Origin: an uncultured Opitutales bacterium
GTDB lineage: Bacteria; Verrucomicrobiota; Verrucomicrobiia; Opitutales; Seribacteraceae
Direction of reading: 5' to 3'
NCBI GenBank assembly: GCA_943787575.1
Contig: CALSMY010000017.1
Span: forward strand, 1 to 47,407
DNA: 47,407 bases
The number at the start of each line of letters is the position of its first letter. The first letter of the stretch is position 1. The translations under genes and the position numbers were made by a program. Positions 17,837 through 26,106 of this stretch are shown here, piece by piece. The notes under the pieces are model-generated. The model was given only the letters and a program-made list of their open reading frames with translations. It made no database searches and was not told the DNA's origin.

Positions 17837-19006
17837 ATGTCAAAGTCATTTATTTTCTCTTCCGAATCCGTTGGTGAAGGCCATCCTGACAAAGTTTCTG
17901 ATTCTATTTCAGACAGCATTCTCGATGCTTGCCTAGAGCAAGATCCGCAAAGCCGCGTAGCTTGCGAGACTTTAGTCAAAAGCAATTGCGTGACTATTGC
18001 CGGTGAAATCACCACCGATGCGAAATTCGATTATGAAGATGTAGTACGCGAGGCGATTCGTAAGATTGGTTATATAAATGATGACGATGTCTTTCATGCT
18101 GATCAAGTTTTCATCACCAACCAGCTCACAGCACAATCGCGCGACATCGGGCAAGGCGTTGATGCATCCGCGGCCGATGGTAAGGCTACTGCTGAACAAG
18201 GAGCTGGAGATCAAGGCATCATGTTTGGATATGCATGCAACGAGACGGATGAGCTCATGCCAGCCCCTGTTATGTTTGCTCATCGCATTTTACGCCGCAT
18301 GGCTGACCTTCGGCACGCGGGAGAGAAAGCACCTTGGTTGCGACCAGATTGTAAATCCCAAGTGGCATTACAGTATGAAGGCGGAAAAATGGTAGGCATC
18401 AAAAATGTGGTCGTGTCTACCCAGCACGCCGCTGATGTAACAAATGAAACCATTCGTGATTTTATAAGCGAAGAAGTTATCAAACCTTCCCTGCCACAAG
18501 AATTACTTTCATCAGATACAGAGTTTTTAATCAACCCAACCGGTCGTTTTGTGATCGGTGGTCCACAAGGAGATTCCGGACTCACTGGCCGAAAAATCAT
18601 CGTCGATACTTATGGCGGATGGGGACGGCACGGAGGAGGAGCTTTTTCTGGTAAAGATCCCAGTAAAGTGGATCGCTCAGCTGCTTACATGTGCCGATGG
18701 GTGGCTAAGAATGTAGTTGCCGCGGGTCTTGCCGAGCGTGTGGAAATCCAGCTAGCTTATGCAATTGGACATCCTGAGCCCACGAGTATAACCCTGGATT
18801 GTTTTGGTACTGAGAAAGTGGAAGAAGGAAAAATTGAACAGGCTGTTCGGGAAGTATTTTCTTTCAAGCCTGCAGAAATTGTATCTCAGTTAAATCTTCT
18901 CCGACCTATCTACCGTGAAACCACTCATTACGGCCATTTTGGTAAGACTGATCTGCCTTGGGAAGAAACAACTCGGGCCGATTCGCTTCGGAATGCGATT
19001 AGCTAA
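17837..19006 (+). CDS. metK: S-adenosylmethionine synthetase
   Basis: This 389-residue protein is full length for MetK. Signatures seen are [17 protein letters not shown] (His16, Asp18), the hexapeptide-type GAGDQG at 122-127, [18 protein letters not shown], the Gly-rich [19 protein letters not shown] loop, and the C-terminal [12 protein letters not shown]. It makes SAM from methionine and ATP in the cytoplasm. It is followed 54 bp later by ahcY, so SAM synthesis and SAH recycling sit together. The 74-bp space upstream is too short for a SAM-I-type riboswitch and holds only the palindrome. Confidence 0.98.
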   Translation: MSKSFIFSSESVGEGHPDKVSDSISDSILDACLEQDPQSRVACETLVKSNCVTIAGEITTDAKFDYEDVVREAIRKIGYINDDDVFHADQVFITNQLTAQSRDIGQGVDASAADGKATAEQGAGDQGIMFGYACNETDELMPAPVMFAHRILRRMADLRHAGEKAPWLRPDCKSQVALQYEGGKMVGIKNVVVSTQHAADVTNETIRDFISEEVIKPSLPQELLSSDTEFLINPTGRFVIGGPQGDSGLTGRKIIVDTYGGWGRHGGGAFSGKDPSKVDRSAAYMCRWVAKNVVAAGLAERVEIQLAYAIGHPEPTSITLDCFGTEKVEEGKIEQAVREVFSFKPAEIVSQLNLLRPIYRETTHYGHFGKTDLPWEETTRADSLRNAIS

Positions 19007-19060
19007 TTAAAAAAACAAATTTAAGTCATCCAAACAACAACTTCATTCGATTTATAATTT

Positions 19061-20512
19061 ATGACAACTACTACAGATACCCTCGCCCCTGCATCGCTTG
19101 ACTATAAAGTTGCCGATATGACCTTGGCCGAATTTGGTCGTAAGGAAATCTCAATTGCCGAGCACGAAATGCCTGGTCTCATGGCCACTCGTGCTAAATA
19201 TGGCCCGTCAAAACCTCTTGCCGGTGTAAAGATCATGGGTTCTTTACACATGACCATTCAAACAGCTGTTTTGATTGAAACATTAATCGAATTGGGAGCT
19301 GATGTGCGTTGGTGTTCATGCAACATTTTCTCTACCCAAGATCATGCAGCCGCTGCTATTGCAGCAGCAGGAGTTCCAGTATTTGCATGGAAGGGGGAAA
19401 CCTTGGACGAATATTGGGATTGTACATGGAATGCTCTTACATGGCCTGACGGTTCTGGTCCCGACCAAATTGTTGACGATGGTGGAGATGCCACCTTGCT
19501 CATCCATAAAGGGCTCGAGTTGGAAAATGGCTCGGATTGGGTAAACACACCAGCTGACAGTGAAGAGGAAGCAGTTATCAAAAAGCTTCTCATTAAGACT
19601 CTTGCCGAAAAACCCGGTCATTGGGCACAAGTTGCACAAGGCGTAGTTGGTGTATCTGAAGAAACCACTACCGGTGTACATCGTCTGATCGAAATGGAAG
19701 AGCAAGGAAAACTTCTTTTTCAAGCAATCAATGTTAATGACTCTGTAACCAAGTCAAAATTTGATAACAACTACGGTTGCCGACATTCTTTAGTAGACGG
19801 TATTAAGCGTGCTATGGATGTTATGATCTCTGGTAAAGTTGCCATGATTTGTGGGTTTGGTGATGTAGGCAAAGGTTCTGCTGATTCTCTCTTTAACGAG
19901 AAAGCCCGCGTTATGGTTTCGGAGGTTGATCCAATTTGTGCTCTTCAGGCATGCATGGCTGGATTCCAAGTCACCACCATTGAGGATGCTCTCGAGTCTG
20001 CTGATATTTTTGTGACTACAACCGGAAACAAAGATATCATCACTGCCGAGCACATGAGCAAAATGAAAGACCAAGCAATCGTTTGTAATATTGGTCACTT
20101 TGACAATGAGATACAAGTTGCTGAATTGGAAAATATGCCCGGCGTGAAGAAGGAAATTATTAAAGAAGATCATATCCCAGGTGGCCCAGTTAGTCGCTTT
20201 ACTTTTCCTGATGGTCGCAGCATCTACCTACTTGCTGAAGGTCGCTTGATTAACCTTGGTTGTGCTACCGGTCATCCAAGTTTTGTTATGTCGAATAGTT
20301 TTACTAACCAAACAATCGCTCAGATTGACATTCGTAACAACCCTGACCGCAAGATTGGAGTAACACGCTTGAGTAAGGAACTTGATGAGGAAGTCGCCCG
20401 TTTGCACTTAGATAAACTTGGTGCAAAACTTACCGAACTATCCAAAGATCAGGCAGATTACATTGGTGTTCCTGTCGAAGGTCCCTACAAACCTGAACAT
20501 TACAGGTATTAA
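19061..20512 (+). CDS. ahcY: Adenosylhomocysteinase (SAH hydrolase)
   Basis: The 483-residue length fits bacterial SahH forms with the extra ~40-residue insert. Visible signatures are [19 protein letters not shown], the insert region, [32 protein letters not shown] with the substrate/NAD Lys and the Asn-Asn pair, the NAD-binding [16 protein letters not shown], and the C-terminal [10 protein letters not shown]. It hydrolyses SAH to adenosine and homocysteine, relieving product inhibition of methyltransferases. It pairs with metK upstream on the same strand and is closed by a strong terminator 40 bp downstream. It is uninterrupted. Confidence 0.98.
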   Translation: MTTTTDTLAPASLDYKVADMTLAEFGRKEISIAEHEMPGLMATRAKYGPSKPLAGVKIMGSLHMTIQTAVLIETLIELGADVRWCSCNIFSTQDHAAAAIAAAGVPVFAWKGETLDEYWDCTWNALTWPDGSGPDQIVDDGGDATLLIHKGLELENGSDWVNTPADSEEEAVIKKLLIKTLAEKPGHWAQVAQGVVGVSEETTTGVHRLIEMEEQGKLLFQAINVNDSVTKSKFDNNYGCRHSLVDGIKRAMDVMISGKVAMICGFGDVGKGSADSLFNEKARVMVSEVDPICALQACMAGFQVTTIEDALESADIFVTTTGNKDIITAEHMSKMKDQAIVCNIGHFDNEIQVAELENMPGVKKEIIKEDHIPGGPVSRFTFPDGRSIYLLAEGRLINLGCATGHPSFVMSNSFTNQTIAQIDIRNNPDRKIGVTRLSKELDEEVARLHLDKLGAKLTELSKDQADYIGVPVEGPYKPEHYRY

Positions 20513-20526
20513 TTTTTAATCTACGA

Positions 20527-20544
20527 AATCCCTACATAGGGATT
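20527..20544 (+). repeat. Short inverted repeat before the ahcY terminator
   Basis: AATCCC and GGGATT flank a 6-nt TACATA spacer, giving a 6-bp stem. It lies 14 bp after the ahcY stop and just ahead of the stronger terminator hairpin. It may be a pause or processing hairpin, or chance. Confidence 0.35.
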
Positions 20545-20553
20545 ATAAATTTA

Positions 20554-20590
20554 GAAAGCCCGCATTTATTTGCGGGCTTTCTTGTTTTTG
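20554..20590 (+). terminator. Rho-independent terminator of ahcY
   Basis: GAAAGCCCGCA pairs with TGCGGGCTTTC across a short TTTATT-type loop (stem 20554-20581) and is followed by TTGTTTTTG. An 11-bp GC-rich stem plus a T-rich tail is a canonical intrinsic terminator, and it separates metK/ahcY from obgE. Confidence 0.9.
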
Positions 20591-20658
20591 TACGATTGTC
20601 TATTTTGGAAGCTTGGGTTAAAGGTTAAAGCTTTCCTCTTTTCTTCACCCATAAATAT

Positions 20659-21648
20659 ATGTTCTTCGACGAAACCAAAGTTATTCTAAAAGCCGGTAAT
20701 GGAGGGGATGGTTGCATGTCCTTCTTAAGGCAGAAATATATCCCTAAGGGTGGCCCGAACGGAGGGAACGGTGGCAAAGGTGGAGAAGTGGTCTTGCAAG
20801 CGGATGAAAATGTTTCAGATTTAAGAACCTTTCATTTCAAAAAGCAATGGAAGGCAAAAAATGGAGAACCTGGCCGTGGGAGTGATCAAAACGGTAGGGG
20901 AGGTGTACCCTGCATTCTAAAAGTTCCTCTGGGCACCGAAGTCCGAGATTTGGAAACAGGTGAGATAATTTGCGAACTAATGAACCATGAGCAGGAAATT
21001 CTTCTACTCGAAGGTGGAAAAGGAGGGCGGGGGAATGCGACTTTTAAATCGTCTATTAATCAAACACCGCGCCAGTTTACAGAGGGTAAACCGGGTATGG
21101 AGGGTGAGTTTGTTTTTACTCTCAAAACTATTGCCGATGTCGGTCTGGTCGGTTTTCCCAATGCAGGTAAGTCCACCCTGCTCAACATAATGTCCAATGC
21201 CTCTCCCAAAGTGGATGCTTACCCATTTACCACCCTTGTGCCAACAGTCGGTGTAATTGATTACGCTGAGGAATTTAAAACAATTACCATGGCCGATGTT
21301 CCTGGTCTGATTGAAGGTGCGGCCGAAAATCGTGGTCTTGGCCACCGTTTTTTAAGGCATGTTGAAAGATGTCATTTGATTCTTTTCCTTCTCGACCTGG
21401 CGGCTACGGACGGTCGCTCGCCCATTGATGACTTTGCTCATTTGCAAAAAGAACTTGGTGAGTATGATCCCCGTCTCTTGGAAAAGAAATTTTTGGTTGT
21501 GGGAAATAAGATTGATGAGGAAGAAGCCCAAAACAATTTAATCCTTTTTAAGAAACATTTTCCTAAAATCGATATTTTGCCAATTTCCGCAATTTTAGAA
21601 GATGGATTGGATGAGTTGAAAAATCGTCTTCTGATTAAATTTTCTTAA
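20659..21648 (+). CDS. obgE: Obg/CgtA family ribosome-associated GTPase
   Basis: The 329-residue protein has the Gly-rich Obg fold at 1-158 (KAGNGGDGCMSFLRQKYIPK, GGPNGGNGGKGG), then a G domain. The P-loop is GFPNAGKSTLL at 165-175, G2 threonines are in YPFTTLVPTVG, G3 is DVPGLIEGA from 213, G4 is NKID and G5 is SAI. It lacks the extra C-terminal OCT domain, so it is the short form. Obg proteins act in 50S maturation and stringent or growth control. A T-rich 70-bp gap with a strong palindrome follows before two small genes. Confidence 0.97.
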   Translation: MFFDETKVILKAGNGGDGCMSFLRQKYIPKGGPNGGNGGKGGEVVLQADENVSDLRTFHFKKQWKAKNGEPGRGSDQNGRGGVPCILKVPLGTEVRDLETGEIICELMNHEQEILLLEGGKGGRGNATFKSSINQTPRQFTEGKPGMEGEFVFTLKTIADVGLVGFPNAGKSTLLNIMSNASPKVDAYPFTTLVPTVGVIDYAEEFKTITMADVPGLIEGAAENRGLGHRFLRHVERCHLILFLLDLAATDGRSPIDDFAHLQKELGEYDPRLLEKKFLVVGNKIDEEEAQNNLILFKKHFPKIDILPISAILEDGLDELKNRLLIKFS

Positions 21649-21692
21649 AAAAAGAAAAAAATCTTCGTGAATAACTTTTTATTTTTTACTCT

Positions 21693-21720
21693 TGTTTTGC
21701 ACAAGCGTTTGTGCAAAACA
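21693..21720 (+). promoter_or_regulatory. Near-perfect 28-bp palindrome with a LacI-family-like centre, overlapping a start codon
   Basis: The arms TGTTTTGCACAA and TTGTGCAAAACA are exact reverse complements around a 4-nt GCGT centre. The core AAGCGTTT fits the AAnCGnTT centre typical of LacI/GalR-family operators; this family match is inference. The last base of the right arm is the A of the first ATG of the downstream small gene, so a bound protein, or an RNA hairpin of 12 bp, would block initiation. No T run follows, so it is a poor terminator for obgE. Confidence 0.6.
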
Positions 21721-21944
21721 TGGAACGCATGGGTGTGGATAATGAAAATTGGCAAAATCAAGCAGGGATTATGGATATCAACGATCGAAACGACCGTGAA
21801 ATTAGAGATACACGAGGTTTGTTTATTCCGGTGATTGAAAATGAAACCAAACAGGAACGGGCAAACCGCATACTTGCGATGATGGAAGAATCAAACAATC
21901 GATTAAACCGACTGTTGGAAATCTTCAACCGTATGGATCGCTAA
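21720..21944 (+). CDS. Small acidic hypothetical protein
   Basis: From the ATG at 21720 the product is 74 residues (MERMGVDNENWQNQAGIMDI), charged and without a membrane segment. The C-terminal half (TKQERANRILAMMEESNNRL followed by NRLLEIFNRMDR) should form an amphipathic helix, perhaps a small coiled coil. An alternative ATG at 21729 has a weak GGA upstream. I do not recognise a family. It sits directly under the palindrome and is followed 2 bp later by a second small gene, so the two probably form an operon. Confidence 0.55.
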   Translation: MERMGVDNENWQNQAGIMDINDRNDREIRDTRGLFIPVIENETKQERANRILAMMEESNNRLNRLLEIFNRMDR

Positions 21945-21946
21945 GA

Positions 21947-22162
21947 ATGGGAGACCAACGGAAAGAGCCACTCAACCAGGCAGCTGCCCAAATGGGAAGT
22001 AGGGGAGGGAAGTCTGGTAAAGGGCTTAGTAAGCGGCGTGGCAATGTTTCCTATTACAGAGACATGCAAAGGAAATCGGTTGCTTCTCGATTAAAAAATG
22101 CAGCACTACAAACGAAAAGAAACCTAAAAACTGATCTATGCAGCAGCCCGCTGCTTTTCTGA
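21947..22162 (+). CDS. Small basic hypothetical protein
   Basis: The 71-residue product starts 2 bp after the previous stop. It is strikingly basic and Gly/Ser-rich in the N-terminal half (GSRGGKSGKGLSKRRGN), followed by YYRDMQRKSVASRLKNAALQ, a likely basic helix. Nucleic-acid binding is possible, but no family is recognised. Its last 27 bp overlap the 3' end of yaaA on the other strand. With the acidic partner upstream, the pair looks like a small two-gene unit under one control site. Coding status is plausible and unproven. Confidence 0.45.
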   Translation: MGDQRKEPLNQAAAQMGSRGGKSGKGLSKRRGNVSYYRDMQRKSVASRLKNAALQTKRNLKTDLCSSPLLF

Positions 22163-22924
22163 TCTGGTAAAAACGGGAGATTCCAAAGTGGATTCATCTT
22201 TGGAGTAGACATACCCGTTTGCCGCAAATCTTTTCAAGCCTTCAGGCTTTTCTATTTGATTGGAAATTAAAAAGTTGGCCATAAGACCACGGGCTCTTTT
22301 CGCGTAAAAACTAATTATCTTAAACTTTCCATTTTTCTCATCCTTGAAGACGGGAGAAATGATTTGGGCATCTACCTTGTTTAATTGAGCGGCCTTTGAA
22401 TATTCCAGAGACGCCAGATTAATCACTGCATTGCTTCCAGACTGATGGAGGTCTTTACGAATGTTATCGGCTAAACGATCGCCCCAAAAAGCATAGAGGT
22501 CTTTGCCGGCAGGGTTTGCGTAGACCGTGCCCATTTCGAGCCGATAGGGTTGAATAAGGTCGAGTGGTTTGAGGAGACCGTAAAGACCGGAAAGTATCCG
22601 CAGTTTTGACTGAGCATATTTAAAATCTTCCTGACTGAAGTCCCAGGCCTTTAATCCTTCATATACATCTCCCTTGAAGGCAAGTAGGGCTTGTTTGGAA
22701 TTTTGCTCTTGGTGTTCTTTGTTCCAACCCTGAAATCGTTCATAATTGAGCTGCGAAAGTTTTGAGCTTAATCCCATCAAAGAACCAATTTCTTCAGTTG
22801 ATAATTTGGAAAGCCCGCCAATCAAAGCATTGGAAAAATCAAGAAAGTCAGGTTTCGTGCAGACCTCGCAGATAGAAGGGCTATCAAAATCCAAGGTTTT
22901 AGCGGGTGATAATAGGATAATCAT
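22136..22924 (-). CDS. yaaA: YaaA family (UPF0246) peroxide-stress protein
   Basis: I chose the ATG at 22924 because the family begins with the motif MIILLSPAKTLDF; the longer frame adds 16 residues that do not fit. The product is about 262 residues and shows ALLAFKGDVYEGLKAWDFS, LRILSGLYGLLKPLDLIQPY, RLEMGT, and the C-terminal ISFYAKRARGLMANFLIS and RFAANGYVYS, all typical of YaaA. In E. coli YaaA limits iron-dependent damage during H2O2 stress and binds DNA. It is divergent from the Mrp operon, with about 170 bp between the starts. Confidence 0.93.
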   Translation of the reverse strand: MIILLSPAKTLDFDSPSICEVCTKPDFLDFSNALIGGLSKLSTEEIGSLMGLSSKLSQLNYERFQGWNKEHQEQNSKQALLAFKGDVYEGLKAWDFSQEDFKYAQSKLRILSGLYGLLKPLDLIQPYRLEMGTVYANPAGKDLYAFWGDRLADNIRKDLHQSGSNAVINLASLEYSKAAQLNKVDAQIISPVFKDEKNGKFKIISFYAKRARGLMANFLISNQIEKPEGLKRFAANGYVYSKDESTLESPVFTRSEKQRAAA

Positions 22925-23093
22925 TGGATCCAATCTACCTGTACTTAATACAGAATCAAGTAGAGAAAGCATTGATTATTTTGATTTCTTTTTAAGATTT
23001 AGTTAAATATCGATTTATAAAATTTCGATCTAGGTTGCCCCAATTTCAAAATATCTTTTTTTAGATAGGTTTGAACTAATTAGTAATTTTCTC

Positions 23094-23609
23094 GTGTATC
23101 CCATTTTCGTCTTCTTTCTGCTCCTTGCAAACTGGATTGTATTTTCCGGGAAGTTTGATGCGTTTCATTTGGGACTCGGAGTTATTAGCAGTTTATTCAT
23201 TACTTGGATTTCTCAGGATTTTCTTTTTCATGACCGTTCAAAAACCTGGGAAGAACGGATGCGAGAAGCAGGTGCATTTTTACAATACATCCCCTGGTTA
23301 ATTGTAGAAATAATCAAAGCCAACCTGCATGTTTTTAAATTAGCTATGACCCGTAATGGGTATGAGGAAGTGGCTCCGCGTATTGTTACCATTAAGACTT
23401 ATTTAAAAACGGATTTTGCTAAATTTGTTTTTGCCAATTCCATAACCTTAACTCCAGGCACAATTACGATGTTGATTCGAGGCGATGTGTTTCATGTTCA
23501 TACCATGAGCCAATTCCTCGAGGATGATCTTTTGGAGGGGGCGATTGAGCGCAAAGTGGCGGAGGTTTTCGAACCCGATGTTTTAAAAAGAAAGAAAAGA
23601 AAACGATGA
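23094..23609 (+). CDS. mnhE: Mrp antiporter subunit E (MrpE/MnhE)
   Basis: This 171-residue membrane protein starts at a GTG. Two hydrophobic N-terminal segments (IFVFFLLLANWIVFSGKFDA, LGLGVISSLFITWIS) and FLQYIPWLIVEIIKANLHVF are followed by the cytoplasmic MnhE hallmark FANSITLTPGTITMLI. It is an accessory subunit of the multi-subunit Na+/H+ (Mrp) antiporter. The C-terminus is a run of basic residues (LKRKKRKR). Its stop overlaps the next start (ATGA), so it heads a tightly coupled operon. Confidence 0.95.
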   Translation: MYPIFVFFLLLANWIVFSGKFDAFHLGLGVISSLFITWISQDFLFHDRSKTWEERMREAGAFLQYIPWLIVEIIKANLHVFKLAMTRNGYEEVAPRIVTIKTYLKTDFAKFVFANSITLTPGTITMLIRGDVFHVHTMSQFLEDDLLEGAIERKVAEVFEPDVLKRKKRKR

Positions 23610-23923
23610 AGGAATGGTTTGCCATTATTATGGGGGCATCCTTGCTCGTCTTGATGATTCCTATTCTTTACCGAATTATTGTGGGGCCGACCGGATTTGA
23701 CCGTATTTTGTGTGCTAATGTAATTGGAACAAAAACCGCAATTATTCTGGTGATCATTGGTACTTTATTTGATCGGGTGGATATGTTTGTCGATTTTGCA
23801 ATCGCCTATGCCTTGCTCAATTTTGTGGGGGCGATTGTGGTATCTCGTTATTTTAATCGTACCGTTCCTTTGCAAGCGATGGAAAAAGCCAAGGCCAAAC
23901 CAAGAAGGAGGGCAAAGGCATGA
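23606..23923 (+). CDS. mnhF: Mrp antiporter subunit F (MrpF/MnhF)
   Basis: The 105-residue product has three hydrophobic segments and the family core YRIIVGPTGFDRILCANVIG and FVDFAIAYALLNFVGAIVVS. The last ~15 residues are basic (KAKAKPRRRAKA). It overlaps mnhE by 4 bp upstream and mnhG by 4 bp downstream, indicating translational coupling across the operon. It is a small membrane subunit of the Mrp complex. Confidence 0.95.
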   Translation: MKEWFAIIMGASLLVLMIPILYRIIVGPTGFDRILCANVIGTKTAIILVIIGTLFDRVDMFVDFAIAYALLNFVGAIVVSRYFNRTVPLQAMEKAKAKPRRRAKA

Positions 23924-24339
23924 TCGATACACTCGCATCTGCAGTGCTTGCGGAATCGGCAAACAGTCCGGGTTGGTTCCTTGTGCATGCGATTGGAGTG
24001 AGTATGGGAATTGTCGGGCTTATCTTTTTTCTTGGTACTGCAGTTGGGGTGGTACGCTTTCCTGACTTTTATACCCGTATGCATGCAGCTGGAAAAGGGG
24101 ATACCTTATCCACCATGCTTATGTTGACTGGTTTTGGCTTGGTAATGATGGAAGATTTTTCAGCAAACAGTTGGTTATTACTTTTAAAGATACTTGGTAT
24201 TGTTCTTTTTATATTCATTACTACTCCCACCAGTTCGCATGCATTGATGCGGGCAGCATTTGAGGATGATGAAATGCCCCTTGGTGAAGAGGATTTAAAT
24301 AAATTGAGAAAACGCAGGGCTAAACCCAAAAGCAAATAA
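23920..24339 (+). CDS. mnhG: Mrp antiporter subunit G (MrpG/MnhG)
   Basis: This 139-residue protein has the MnhG signature GTAVGVVRFPDFYTRMHAAG, the segment KGDTLSTMLMLTGFGLVMM, and a third hydrophobic segment around ILGIVLFIFITTPTSSHALM. The C-terminus is basic (KLRKRRAKPKSK). It overlaps mnhF by 4 bp and precedes the MbhD-like gene by 3 bp. It acts in the membrane part of the Mrp complex. Confidence 0.95.
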   Translation: MIDTLASAVLAESANSPGWFLVHAIGVSMGIVGLIFFLGTAVGVVRFPDFYTRMHAAGKGDTLSTMLMLTGFGLVMMEDFSANSWLLLLKILGIVLFIFITTPTSSHALMRAAFEDDEMPLGEEDLNKLRKRRAKPKSK

Positions 24340-24342
24340 TCA

Positions 24343-24591
24343 ATGGGCCTCGAATTATTTAATACCTTGATACTTTGCCTACTCGTAGTGGTTGCTGTTC
24401 TTAGTTTATGGGTTCGTGACTTGGTTGTATCTGCTGTCGTCTTTGCCATCTACAGTTTTTTAATGTGCTTATTGTGGGCAGAAATGGGAGCGGTTGATGT
24501 CGCCTTTACCGAGGCAACCGTTGGTGCAGGTGTAAGTACAGTGGTCTTGATTGCGACGGTCTTTAATCTTAAACGCAAGGCGAAGGATTAA
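24343..24591 (+). CDS. MbhD-like (DUF4040) subunit, equivalent to part of the MrpA C-terminus
   Basis: The 82-residue protein has three hydrophobic segments and the conserved DVAFTEATVGAGVSTVVL motif found in the C-terminal part of MrpA and in the free-standing MbhD subunit of membrane-bound hydrogenases. The tail NLKRKAKD is again basic. Here a domain usually fused in MrpA is a separate gene, 1 bp before the next gene. Confidence 0.88.
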   Translation: MGLELFNTLILCLLVVVAVLSLWVRDLVVSAVVFAIYSFLMCLLWAEMGAVDVAFTEATVGAGVSTVVLIATVFNLKRKAKD

Positions 24592-24592
24592 T

Positions 24593-25342
24593 ATGAAGAA
24601 AGCTGCTTTCATCCTTGTCCTTTGTATCGGATTATTGCTCGCCTGGGCGGCTAAGGATTTTCCCTCCTGGGGGGACCCACAATCTCCTGCATCCTCCTCT
24701 CCGGTAGCCTCTCATTTTATTGCTAATACCGGAGTGGATACAGAAGTTCCCAACATGGTTACTGCGGTCTTGGCTGATTACCGGGGCTTTGACACTATGT
24801 TTGAAACTGTGGTGGTCTTCATTGCTGGCTTGGCCGTCTTTTCAATTCTCCGTGGAGGTCCAAAAAATAGAACGCGGGATCGTGAATTTGTAGTTGATTT
24901 CGAGCCTGATTTAATTGTTACCAATACCGTACGCCTGATCGTACCAGTTATTCAAATTTTCGCTCTCTATGTTTTAGCTCATGGGCATGTCAGCCCGGGT
25001 GGTGGATTTCAGGGCGGAGTGGCAATGGGGGCGAGTTTTATCCTTATTGCCCTGTCTTGGGATTTAAAAACTGCCCTTGCCCGATTTCCAATCGAACGTT
25101 GTTTTACCGTAGCTGCTCTTGGAATTGTAATTTATGCAGGCATTGGTCTGTTATCGCTATTTCTTGGGGGAGAATTCTTGGATTACGCCCATTTAGCCAA
25201 GATCTTTCCAGTTAGTCCGGAAATGGCTCGTTATCATGCCATGCTTGGCGTCGAAATCGGGGTAGGGTTTACGGTAACTGCGATTATGTTTGCCCTCTAT
25301 GCAAGTCTATCGACCGATGGACGGATGCGGGATGGTCTGTGA
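24593..25342 (+). CDS. MbhE-like plus MrpB (MnhB) fusion subunit
   Basis: I start at the ATG at 24593 (MKKAAFILVLCIGLLLAWAA) because it directly follows the previous stop; upstream codons overlap that gene and do not fit. The N-terminal ~95 residues (NTGVDTEVPNMVTAVLADYR, GFDTMFETVVVFIAGLAVFS) match MbhE, the second part of the MrpA C-terminus. The rest is MnhB: TNTVRLIVPVIQIFALYVLA, HGHVSPGGGFQGGVAMGASF, and YAGIGLLSLFLGGEFLDY. So MrpA-C2 and MrpB are one polypeptide of 249 residues. It lies between the MbhD-like gene and mnhC. Confidence 0.9.
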   Translation: MKKAAFILVLCIGLLLAWAAKDFPSWGDPQSPASSSPVASHFIANTGVDTEVPNMVTAVLADYRGFDTMFETVVVFIAGLAVFSILRGGPKNRTRDREFVVDFEPDLIVTNTVRLIVPVIQIFALYVLAHGHVSPGGGFQGGVAMGASFILIALSWDLKTALARFPIERCFTVAALGIVIYAGIGLLSLFLGGEFLDYAHLAKIFPVSPEMARYHAMLGVEIGVGFTVTAIMFALYASLSTDGRMRDGL

Positions 25343-25361
25343 GCCCAAAAAATAATAGATT

Positions 25362-26106
25362 TTGATGTTCGAAGACGGTTCCATATTCAATCAATTGCTG
25401 GTCGAGCGGTTAAATTATTTTATCTATGTTGTTCTATTATTGATTGGATTATGGGCGATGATCGCCAAGAATAATTTGATCAAAAAATTGATTGGAATGT
25501 CGATTTTTCAAACTGCGATTATTTTGTTTTATGTTTCGATTGGGGTAAAGGAAGGAGCAACCATACCCATCTATTTACCGGAGCATGATCCGCACGGTTC
25601 GCATGCACAGCTCGATTCTAACCATACGGAGTTGCTTTCTCACGGTGCCTAAGGTGTTGGAGGCTTCAGCTGTGCCGAACTATACCAATCCCTTACCCCA
25701 TGTATTAATGCTCACCGCAATTGTGGTGGGGGTGGCCACACTCGGTCTTGCACTTTCTGTATGTTTACGAATTTACCGTGGATACGGCACGGTAGAGGAG
25801 GATGAATTGTTGGAAAAACTTGAGCGGGAAGATTCTCGCAAAGCAGGAGGTTCGAACAAACGTAGACCCAGGAGACGAACCCCGGCCAACAAAGGAGGAA
25901 CTGCAGGGCAGTCCAAACGAGGCCAAACGACCGAGAAAACAAAATCCGATAAGCCTACTCCCCGCCGTCGACAGGCATCGAAAAGCAGAACAAAAACAAA
26001 TGGCCCTGCTAAAGAACAGGCAAAATCCTCGAATAAGGAAAACGATAAGCCCAAACCTGTTAAGAGAAGACGGCCAGCAAGAAAGCCAAAGGAGGATAAA
26101 TCCTGA
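25362..26106 (+). CDS. mnhC: Mrp antiporter subunit C (MrpC/MnhC, NuoK-like) with long basic tail (one frameshift)
   Basis: The first frame (25362-25652) has NYFIYVVLLLIGLWAMIAKN, NLIKKLIGMSIFQTAIILFY and GATIPIYLPEHDPHG, all typical of MnhC. It stops before the last membrane helix. The overlapping frame carries that helix with the family signature NPLPHVLMLTAIVVGVATLG and YRGYGTVEEDELLEKLE, so a frameshift lies near 25650. Read together it is about 247 residues. Beyond the normal end there is an extra ~90-residue tail in which 32 of 88 residues are Lys or Arg (RRPRRRTP, TPRRRQASK, KPVKRRRPARKPKE). The stop overlaps the start of the next gene. Confidence 0.8.
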
